Positions 1 through 7,457 of a stretch of 11,486 nucleotides of DNA are shown in pieces. Position 1 is the first letter of the stretch, and every line of letters starts with the position of its first letter. Source of the stretch: Hirudo medicinalis (Eukaryota; Annelida; Clitellata; Hirudinida; Hirudinidae); contig MPNW01001470.1 in assembly GCA_011800805.1 (NCBI GenBank), forward strand, positions 1-11,486, in the 5' to 3' direction. The translations under genes and the position numbers were made by a program. The notes beneath the pieces were generated by a model. The model was not told the DNA's origin. It saw only the letters and a list, made by a program, of their open reading frames with translations, and did not search any database.

Positions 1-1
1 G

Positions 2-33
<32 letters not shown>

Positions 34-87
34 GCTGTTGTTGTTGTTGTTGTTGTTGTTGTTGCTGTTGTTGTTGTTGTTGTTGTT
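1..87. repeat. (GTT)n / (CAA)n microsatellite
   Basis: There are 29 uninterrupted triplet units on the plus strand, all GTT except GCT at 34-36 and 64-66. The two variant units are exactly 30 bp (ten triplets) apart, so the tract has a higher-order period of nine GTT plus one GCT. On the minus strand this is the polyQ tract described for the exon at 1-123. The repeat continues past the left edge, so its full length is unknown. Confidence 0.97.
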
Positions 88-123
88 CCAATAATTCCTC
101 AGCAATTGCACAGAGTGTGGTCC
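1..123 (-). CDS. partial exon of an unidentified polyglutamine protein
   Basis: Read on the minus strand, a pyrimidine-rich tract (about 155-126) ends in CAG at 126-124, a convincing splice acceptor. The exon then opens with two bases of a split codon (123-122), followed by the frame T-T-L-C-A-I-A-E-E-L-L-E and at least 28 consecutive Gln codons (85 down to 2), running off the window at position 1. All Gln codons are CAA except two CAG codons (37-35 and 67-65). The other two frames give poly-Asn, with no better lead-in, and poly-Thr, which has a TGA stop just upstream of the repeat. The short acidic, leucine-rich helix before the tract (EELLE) is typical of polyQ coiled-coil proteins such as transcription cofactors, but the protein cannot be named from 40 codons. 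The alternative is a non-coding GTT microsatellite that happens to sit next to an acceptor-like sequence. Confidence 0.5.
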
Positions 124-1460
124 CTGGAATGAACGATGGAGGAAAGGAAAAAGAGTTCTCTTCAGTTCGTGAGTGTAAAAGTTTATTTTCTATATTGATG
201 GAGCGTCCCGTCAATTATTCATCTATGAAGTCATTAATATCTATGTTTCTAGTATCTATGGTTCCTATAACGATATTATTTACAATATCTATGTTTAACA
301 TCGTAATGCAGGCAGTGAATTCATTCATCCATTCACAAATACATCATAAATCCATCCAATGAGACATGGAGCACAAGAAAAGAGTTTTATGTCCAAGTGG
401 AAAGTGTTAAAATCTCGATGAAATATTCAATGCGCTGTTATAATTTATATCCTCCTAGGCTGTCTTTCTAATTCACTTTATTCAATAAACATTCGTCTGC
501 GTCCTTCATTCACCAACCCATCCATTCTTCCACTCACTCAACCCAGAAACTTGCTAAAAAGGATTTTCAAAACTAAACCCAGACCTGGTATTTTAATGAA
601 ATGGAAATATTTAAAAATACAAAGAGCCGATGGAAGAAACCGGTCTGAGCGTAGTCCGTGGAAAGAACACGACCGATATTAATAAAGAACCACCCAAGCG
701 ACGACCGGATTGACAATCCTTTTTCTCCCGGACGACTCCTCGTTAATAATTCACAACAAACTCCTGCATAAAGAATGAGACGAATTACCGGAAGTATTCA
801 TTGCCGTGCCGTGGTTGATGCCCGGTGCCTCCTCTGTCCACCGGCCATCCCGGCCTGTTGTATTGCTTGCCGCGTTGCCTAGACGACGGAAATAGTGGAA
901 GAGGGCGTCCGAAGAGATGGGAAAATACTCTCTATTCGGCCATCGAAGCCTGCTAAGCAACGCTGTTATTGCTGGGCAGCAAATAGTAAATGCGTGCAAC
1001 AACGCACAATTTATTGAAAAGTAATTAAGCCTTGCCAATACAATGTATCGAACACGTTCCTCGACAGGAAAACACCGACTGCACGAAGCTTTTATTAAAC
1101 CTCAGCTTTCCACACTCTAAATCCAAAAATTCCAACCCAAAAACTAGAACCAGCAATCTCAGATGTTGACCTGTTACTCTCGAAAAGGACAAACTCCATG
1201 CCAATTTTGCCTCAATATTTTTTGTGGTCTTGTGACATCTATTGACTTGCCAGACAAAAACGCGTGCAGACGATCTGCCGACAAACATGAACCTCAAAAG
1301 TTGGACAAAAGTACCAACACTTTCGGCCAAGAACACGACTCGACTCAAAACCACTTTTGAGTTTTTAGGAGCACCGAAAATAAATACAAAAGCCACAAAA
1401 AACTCGGTGTTCAGAGAAATTTCCAAAGAAAAAAAAAACTGAAGAAACCAGTCAAAACTA
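124..1460. other. intron/intergenic stretch, no supported exon
   Basis: This stretch lies between the acceptor of the polyQ exon and the 3' end of LYRM1, so it should hold the upstream intron, first exon(s) and promoter of the polyQ gene. Open frames exist on both strands (for example 751-1038 and 1025-1483 minus, 117-362 and 1163-1360 plus). None shows a recognisable domain, a coherent splice structure or coding-like composition. About 640-1020 is richer in G+C and CpG than the AT-rich flanks, and contains X-box-like motifs. It is the best candidate for a promoter or 5' exon. A perfect 8-bp inverted repeat with a 4-nt loop lies at 1343-1362. Confidence 0.5.
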
Positions 1461-1482
1461 CCTGAAAGAATTTGTGAGAACA

Positions 1483-1488
1483 TTTATT
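1483..1488 (-). terminator. poly(A) signal of LYRM1
   Basis: AATAAA on the minus strand (TTTATT on the plus strand at 1483-1488), 73 nt past the LYRM1 stop codon. It is the first canonical hexamer downstream of the stop, and T-rich sequence follows. It implies a short 3'UTR of roughly 90-100 nt. Confidence 0.7.
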
Positions 1489-1560
1489 GCAAATTACAAA
1501 CATTTTGTTTCATATTAAAATTACAAAAAGATTTTGAAGATATTATTAGATCACTTATTT

Positions 1561-2360
1561 TTATTGGGATTTCAAGTAGACAGGTTTGTACAATCTTTGG
1601 ATCTCTTCCTGTGAATTCGAAGTTTTCTTTTTAGAGACCGACAACAAGGTGGTCTGAGGGAGATTCACCTGTCGAGAGTTGAAAATCAAACAATTTACCA
1701 AAACAATGTAATAAATTTTAAATGCACTATAACTGCATTAACCAGTAGTAATCAAGTCGAATGTTTTCTTAATCAAGACAATTTTCGTATCTGATTTGCA
1801 ATTTGTTTAATCTGAAAATTGAGATTTTTAAAAGTAAATTCACTCACTGGCCTTGGATAAGGGGTCCTGTAGTGTTCAGCTAAATTCATGAAATAAAATA
1901 TTTGAGCTGATCACATCAGTAGTTATATCAGCATATATGATACCAACATGGTTCCAATACCATAGAAAACATAGCTTATAATGCTATATACTTGTAATAT
2001 TTAAAGATTATTATCTATTCATTATAATATCAGTGATCAACTTGGTAATTCACCAACCAATGCCAATCCTTGCTTCAGCTTCTTGCAGATGCTGCACTAT
2101 TTCGTTGGGCGACGTTACCTTCAAAAGAAATGGGGCAAATGGTCAATTAAGTTGAACGTATATTTATGTAAGTGCCATGACAAACAGTAGCATCGTACAT
2201 TTTTATTACGTCGAAAAAGAGTTTTTGCTTCATTTAAGATGTACTTCCTTTCTTCTTCTGTTTTGTTAGCATCCTTGGCCTCCCATGTCTTCGAAAATCT
2301 AAGAGTTTTACGATACATATTTAGCACCTGGCTCCTCAGATTGGAGGTCGACAATGACAT
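1561..2360 (-). CDS. LYRM1: LYR motif-containing protein 1 (LYRM1), complete, four exons
   Basis: Minus-strand exons: 2360-2199, 2118-2058, 1879-1848 and 1668-1561, giving 120 aa (human LYRM1 has 122). Phases agree at every junction (0, 1, 0). LYRM1 is a small protein of the Complex1_LYR helical-bundle family; its members act mainly in mitochondria, often with acyl carrier protein. Visible signatures: V-L-N-M-Y-R near residues 12-17 (the LYR motif, here Met-Tyr-Arg), K-Y-I-L-N-E-A-K-T-L-F-R-R-N-K-N at the end of exon 1, E-A-E-A-R-I-G-I in exon 2, H-Y-R-T-P-Y-P-R-P in exon 3, and Y-K-P-V-Y-L-K-S near the C terminus, all collinear with vertebrate LYRM1. Start: ATG at 2360 has A at -3 and gives the family's usual N-terminal length; an in-frame ATG at 2372 would add four residues. 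Odd points are the 32-nt exon 3, a weak first donor (AAT|GTACGA), and two competing donors after exon 2. The gene is head-to-head with G3BP. Confidence 0.9.
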
Positions 2361-2760
2361 TTTAACAAACATTGACCGTGCCTATAAATTAACTTCAAAA
2401 TCGAGTTGGAATCGACTGCGTCCGCAAAAAAGATGCGAGTCAAGGCCGACAGGCGAAATAAAAGCACTTAAGGTCTAAACATTGGAAAAGTGTTGTCTTT
2501 GCAAACAGCGTATGATTATTTTCATTGCTCTCTTTAACACTGGAATAATTTTATAATTTATGACCTAACGAGCCTTTAATTGTAACAAAACTCAGTAAAA
2601 GTATTTAGCCGGTTTTAACTTTACGACAATTTATTAAAATAAATAAATGCTTAAATAAAACGCAGCGAGCTGTTAATTCTTAAATTTATTACATAGAATA
2701 TTTTTTTACAATAAAGTTAAATCAGCGCTTCAATCAGAGATTGTAGGTAACGTTTGTGAA
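2361..2760. promoter_or_regulatory. shared divergent upstream region of LYRM1 and G3BP
   Basis: LYRM1 starts leftward at 2360 and the first G3BP exon lies rightward of about 2760, so roughly 400 bp separate two divergently transcribed, broadly expressed genes. The LYRM1-proximal 100 bp has moderate CpG content; the rest is AT-rich (about 2540-2710). No TATA box in a convincing position was seen. The plus-strand ORF at 2239-2478 only mirrors LYRM1 exon 1 and its 5' flank. Bidirectional promoter use is inferred from gene order, not from a recognised core element. Confidence 0.5.
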
Positions 2761-2880
2761 ATCGAAGCGGCTGTTCTTGTCGCCTGCAGTTCTTCGTTTC
2801 TGTTGCTTTTGTGTTCGTTCAGGAAGTTTCAGTTTCTGCGTTTGCTCACAATCTTTGCATTTACTTGAGCTAACAATTTG
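2760..2880 (+). other. G3BP non-coding first exon (5'UTR), start approximate
   Basis: A near-consensus donor (TTTG|GTGAGT, GT at 2881-2882) follows about 120 bp of CpG-containing, pyrimidine-rich sequence with no useful open frame. The next acceptor is at 3118-3119 (CATGTAG), and only 14 nt after it comes the G3BP start codon. This fits a 5'UTR exon, a 239-nt intron, and a second exon that begins just before the ATG. The 5' boundary is a guess; the donor is the supported part. Confidence 0.5.
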
Positions 2881-3133
2881 GTGAGTTATTATTAACATTT
2901 TAGCGATTTTCAATCCGGTGCACTGAAATTTTCAGCTTGGGAATATAAATGTTATAAAATGTGATAACTGTTTTTGAATGCACATACTTGAGTGTGTTTT
3001 TTAAACAAAATGAACGCTAATATGAATTGCACTGAATGAGATGCAGAAGACTTTTAAGGTTGCAACAGTCACGAATTTCAAATATAATACCACTAGTTTA
3101 CATGGTACTTTGCATGTAGGTTTTGTTGTTGAA

Positions 3134-6100
3134 ATGATTTCTCCAAGCCCTCAGTGTGTTGGCCAGGAGTTTGTGAGGCAGTATTACACGATGCTTCACG
3201 AGGCACCAGATTTTATGCACAGGTGGATATTTACTCTTTTTATGCAGCTATTGAACATTTTTTTTAAGCTTAACTTGAATTTCATTTTGGGGCTGGAATG
3301 AGGATTTTTTATACTTAAACAAAAAAAACAAAAAAATAATCAGGTTTTACAGTCACGATTCGAGCTTCATCCACGGGGGACATGAAGACGGATCAGTGCA
3401 CGGACAAATTGTGAGGATATTTTGCTGTGATTTTATCATCCTTTGTTAGCTTTAATAAATAATACTTAATATTTTTAATATATTTAATATAATATTTAGT
3501 ATTTAATAGTATTTAATAAATAGTATCTATTTGCTACAATTTGTAACAGCAGAAATATTGCCAGTAACAATTATATATTCCAGTGATGATGTCATATTTT
3601 TAAAAATTATTTCTCAACAAACTGGTTACACTTGTGAAATTAAATCTCCATCATCCCGATAGAACATTCACAAGAAGATCCTCTCCCTCAACTTCCGCGA
3701 TTGTCACGCCAGGATCAGGCAGGTGGACAGTCTCGGGACGATCGACGACGCCGTTGTCGTGCAGGTTGGTCCCCCTGGATTCGATCAGATTATTTGATTC
3801 GTCGATCTGATCGACCTCTCGAATTGCTCGCTCCAGGTGTCTGGCGAGTTGTCGAACGACGGCCGGCCGATGAGGAGGTTCGTGCAGACGTTCGTGCTGG
3901 CGCCCCAGTCGCCCAAGAAGTACTACGTCCACAACGACATCTTCAGGTGACGACGACCGAGATGATGACGTTGTCGATAACGACTTGTAACTTATTACGA
4001 CGGCGACAGGTATCAGGACGAGGTGTTCGTCGAGGACTGCGACCTCTCGGGAACGACGCCCTGCACTTCGACAGCAGGTTTCAAGTTTTGGATTCGAAAT
4101 GCAATCACAATGCTTGTCTCTAGTGCATTGTTTGTGCATTGTTTGTGCTTGTTTGTGCGTTTGTTAAAAGAACGGCAACGAGCGACTTTTGTGAGTGTGG
4201 AAATGTTACAATTTCATAAAAATTGTCTTCAAAACCTCTGCAGATTCTCCTGAAAGTTGCTGCTCGTCCAGCATTTCCAAGTGAGTTTGTGAATTTAACG
4301 ACAAATTCTTCTGGTGGCGTGCACGATCGCTTGGGATTTCTTTAGTCATCGTGTTGCGAGGCCAAAATGAAATTTTTCATTCTTCGACCGATATTATTCG
4401 ACCAATTGCGTTAAACACGATCACAATGTTAATTTGAGTGGTGAAATAAACATGTAAAAATACAGGTCTCAAGAACATCAAAATTCATCTGATCAAAGTG
4501 TGCACACTGCTTCTTTGAATTCACCCTCAAAAGGGAAGGTCATTCAAAGTCCAGCGACCCCGCCCGGTCGAAACGACGACCCCCCGGGATCCGAGGGGGG
4601 CGAGCGAGACGGTCGACCGACGAAGACGGACGGAGGGGAGGGAAACGAGTCTTCTAACGGGCACGGACGAGAATCTGCAAGGGCTCGAGAGGTCTCGAAC
4701 GATCCTGGTCGGGGTCCTAAGGACGACGAAAGTCACTGCGACGAGACGAAAGGATGCAAGAACGGTTCGTCTGACTCGGATTAACCTTCATCATTCGTTC
4801 TGCCAAATTTTCTCATTCTTTTGACCCTTTGAAGGTCAAATGGCAACCGCTCCTCCATGTCCTGGTGGCAAAACCCCTCAGTCGTGGGCCTCTGTCACAT
4901 CAAGTAAGAAGCTGCAGTCCACGATGCAGTCTTACGGTTTCGCAGAGGATTGCGAAACTTCCGACCGGGACGGGGTCGGCAACGGTGGATTTCGGCTCTC
5001 CCGAGAGTCCCCTTCGGTGTCCTTTCCTCCGGCATCCACCGGCCAGGAAGATTGCAGGTGATTGTGCTTCCTGGAGGGGCTTCTCTATCGTCGCTTAAGT
5101 CGAAAGTTGTCGACACTCTTTCGTTCGAATCTTCAGAATGTCAGAAATCCGGCAAGAGATCGTTCGGGAGGAAAAGCTCGACGGAAGAACCGTTCGGAGT
5201 GCGGAAGCGTCGAGACACCAGGACCCTATCCAGCTGTTCGTAGGGAATCTGCCGAACGACGTGGCGGCCTCGACCCTGAGGAAGATCTTCAACAGTTACT
5301 CATTTATTTACGTCGTTTACGTTGTCGTCTGTTTCTATGGCAACCTCTTGTAACCTTTTGCTAAATTGATTGATTAATTGCTCGGTTTTACTGAAAAGAG
5401 AGACTTTCTTTCCAGAGTTCGGAGAGGTGCTCGACGTCCGGATCAACCGGAAAGTGTCGGCAAACAGGGACGTGCCGGTGAGTTTCTGCGAAATTGTCGA
5501 GAATCGAACGTAACCGAACGCACTCTTTGACAGAACTTTGGATTTCTGAGCTTGGACACTCTGGACACGGCCAGGAAGATCCTCGAAGCAAGGGTTAGAG
5601 ATTGTTTGATTTGCAAATTCTGCAATTATCCAGAAATCTCTTTCGAGGCCGTCTGGACCGGTTTAAAACTTTTAAATTTTAAAACTTCGTGTTACGATTT
5701 TAATGGATTCGTTAAGAGTACGATCGTCGACGTAATTGTTACCATCCTCGTCGTAAATCAACGACCCGAGAATTTAATGGAAAATTGTTACGACGTGGTG
5801 TTTGCAAATTCGCTAAAAAAAGCGATCAGTGAATGGCATTTAGTCCCTGCATTTGTCAACCCTTCCAGCCCTTCCACTTGGACAACGGTCACCGCCTCAA
5901 TGTCGAGGAGAAGAAGAGCGACCAGGCGAGGCTCGGCCAGAGCGATGCCGGCGTCCGGCAGAGGTGAGCGGGGGATCATTCTGCGGACCCGTCGTCTCCC
6001 GGCACGTCGACGATTTTATTTTTTTTTCAGGAGCCGCCCGACGCCGACGACTCGGCCGTCTTCTTCCGGAAGGGGCCGGTGGGGAGGATACAGGGGAGGC

Positions 6101-6190
6101 GAAGGGCGGAGCGGGTCGTCCTCGAAGTCGTTCGACAGGTTCGGCAGCGGTCCTTCGGGAGGATTCGAGGGCAAGGTCGGACGGGAGTGA
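3134..6190 (+). CDS. G3BP: G3BP / Rasputin stress-granule RNA-binding protein, complete, 13 coding exons
   Basis: Exons: 3134-3222, 3344-3410, 3663-3764, 3837-3946, 4010-4077, 4244-4280, 4466-4764, 4835-5057, 5137-5294, 5416-5477, 5534-5593, 5869-5963 and 6031-6190; all phases match, giving 1530 nt and 509 aa. G3BP/Rasputin is a cytoplasmic RNA-binding protein that nucleates stress granules; its NTF2-like domain dimerises and binds partners such as Caprin and USP10. Domains: NTF2-like about 5-125 ([29 protein letters not shown]); hydrophilic linker about 130-360, Ser/Gly/Asp/Glu-rich, containing S-W-A-S-V-T-S as in vertebrate G3BP; RRM about 363-441 with RNP2 L-F-V-G-N-L at 365-370 and RNP1-like N-F-G-F-L-S-L-D at 406-413; a short Arg/Gly tail from about 457. 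Pocket residues matching human Phe15 and Phe33 are kept (F13, F31), while the Phe124 position appears to be Tyr. The least certain junctions are the exon 7 donor (AACG|GTTCGT) and the exon 9 donor (AACA|GTTACT). Both are weak, but are required to keep the frame. Confidence 0.93.
3471..3540. repeat. AT-rich low-complexity tract in G3BP intron 2
   Basis: A degenerate series of TTTAATA/TATTTAATA-like units fills the middle of the intron at 3411-3662. It is simple sequence with no transposon ends or open frame. Confidence 0.6.
3781..3814 (+). other. perfect 10-bp inverted repeat inside a 72-nt G3BP intron
   Basis: TCGATCAGAT at 3781-3790 is exactly complementary to ATCTGATCGA at 3805-3814, leaving a 14-nt loop. 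Both arms lie inside intron 3 (3765-3836), between the donor and the pyrimidine tract before the acceptor at 3835-3836. In the pre-mRNA this can fold into a hairpin covering nearly half the intron. Such a fold could bring donor and acceptor together, or hide the branch site; which, if either, is not visible from sequence alone. Confidence 0.75.
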
Positions 6191-6703
6191 ACGGGTCGAG
6201 CGGCGGCCTTCGAACCTCGTAGGTATTAATGACGATTTTGGTTACGTTTTAAGGACTTCGTCGACTCGGGTCCGTTGCGGACGTCGACCGACATTTTGCG
6301 ATCATCGTCGTTTATTTTTTGAGGAAGAGTCGTCGACTTCGTTTACTTTCCGGTCGTGCGATCGCGACCGTCTGTCGGCTGTTATCTTTGTCCCCGAACC
6401 TCTCGTTATTGTGCCTTGCCTTTTGTTTTGTTTCATCTTTGGCGAGCACTTAGGGAATCTTGTGGGGTTTGTATTGCTTTTGCTGACGTGTCGGTCGATT
6501 CGAAACGAATCTTACGTTGTTTTACTTCGTTACGTCCGACAGGTTTTGCTTTTTTTGTCGTGCTTTCTCGCGAGTCGTGTTATCGTGCTCTGTGTTTTTT
6601 TGGGAGGCTCAATCAAACCCTGGTGCATTGTTAGCTTGCTCGAACGAGACCTTCGTCTTCGTCGCCAGAGGAAATGCTCGTCAGATGTCGGCAGTCGATC
6701 GGT

Positions 6704-6711
6704 TGTAAATA
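6704..6711 (+). promoter_or_regulatory. Pumilio-type response element in the G3BP 3'UTR
   Basis: TGTAAATA fits the core Pumilio/PUF recognition sequence UGUANAUA exactly, on the sense strand, about 515 nt past the stop. A single 8-mer is expected by chance now and then in a 1-kb UTR, so this is a candidate only. Confidence 0.35.
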
Positions 6712-7221
6712 GTTCTGGGCGGATCCTGCGCCGCTGTCGTCTTCTGGTTTTCCACGTCAAACTCGCTCACAACTTCAGGACATTCTCGAGCAGCGATATT
6801 TCGCAATAGCACTCGAACTTGACGGCTCTCGCCTTACTCGATCTCTCGTTTCTTTGTCTCCCGTGTTTCCGTGTGCTCCCCGCTCGGGCTCTCGAGGCCC
6901 GGCCGAAATAGATCCAAATCCTCGCTAATCAAAGTTATCATTGTTTTTGGGCATTTATTTCGTGTGCTTCGAGCGATTTGTCGTACCGTGTCGTCCGTTC
7001 GAAACGATCCCAGTAGGAAAGAAATTCATAGCAATGTGGCCAACATATCTCACGAGACGATTCTGCATAATTGCATCCAACAGTTTTCCCTTTGTTGTGA
7101 TTTCCTGCTTCATTTTCCTTGCGAGTCATGATTCGTATTACTTTTTGTTTTCTACGGCATTCTTTATATTGCTCTCAGATTTCGTCCGGTAATTCGTTAC
7201 GGTGGCTCGTTCGTCTCTTTG

Positions 7222-7258
7222 TTTATTAAAAATAAAACATCACATCTCTTCTTTTATT
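7222..7258 (-). terminator. candidate poly(A) signals of the synaptopodin-2-like gene
   Basis: Two minus-strand AATAAA hexamers, at 7258-7253 and 7227-7222, lie 200-236 nt past the stop at 7460-7458. The second forms a compact inverted arrangement with the G3BP signal: TTTATT, three A residues, then AATAAA (7222-7236). The two convergent genes therefore probably share an overlapping 3'-end region. Confidence 0.6.
7231..7236 (+). terminator. poly(A) signal of G3BP
   Basis: Canonical AATAAA on the plus strand at the end of the U-rich 3'UTR, followed by CATCACATCTCTTCTTTT, a CA-containing and then U-rich sequence typical of a cleavage region. No earlier canonical hexamer was noticed in the UTR. 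Confidence 0.7.
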
Positions 7259-7457
7259 AAAAGCCATATTTAAAAATCGTTCATCAAAACAAATAGAAAA
7301 TTGAAAACAAAAGCTCACTGCCGAGAGATTTAAGAAACTATTTACAAAACGATGCGTAGAAGGACGCCATAAAATCATTTCTTCCGGCGCTAGCCTCAAA
7401 AATTTGTACAACTTGGCGTAAATATTGTTGAAGTACGCATTAATCTAGTTGTTTTCT

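Larger units (their letters stand above)
6191..7255 (+). other. 3'UTR of G3BP
   Basis: About 1.05 kb from the TGA at 6188-6190 to just beyond the AATAAA at 7231-7236. It is U-rich with very frequent TCG/CGA words. A long plus-strand open frame (5853-6809) crosses exons 12-13 and this UTR in another frame, but its composition is not protein-like. One Pumilio-type motif lies at 6704-6711. The cleavage point is estimated from the usual 10-30 nt spacing and was not seen directly. Confidence 0.65.

Noticed and set aside
117..362. Plus-strand open frame of 81 codons
   Set aside because: It overlaps the polyQ acceptor, lies in AT-rich sequence, has no domain and ends in simple sequence; nothing supports translation.
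751..1483. Two minus-strand open frames (751-1038 and 1025-1483) as exons of the polyQ gene
   Set aside because: No recognisable domain, no coherent acceptor/donor pairing into the exon at 123, and low-complexity hydrophobic content. Only the GC-richer island is noted.
3041..3133. Longer G3BP N terminus from an upstream in-frame ATG at 3041
   Set aside because: A splice acceptor (CATGTAG) lies at 3118-3119 and the family starts a few residues before S-P-Q-C-V-G. The upstream codons are intron.
3651..4139. Minus-strand 162-codon open frame opposite G3BP exons 3-5
   Set aside because: It is the antisense shadow of GC-rich NTF2-domain exons; the plus strand has full homology and splice signals.
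5853..6809. 318-codon plus-strand open frame through G3BP exons 12-13 and the 3'UTR
   Set aside because: It is in a different frame from the RRM end and the Arg/Gly tail, crosses an intron with good GT-AG sites, and turns into Cys/Phe/Leu-rich, UTR-like sequence.
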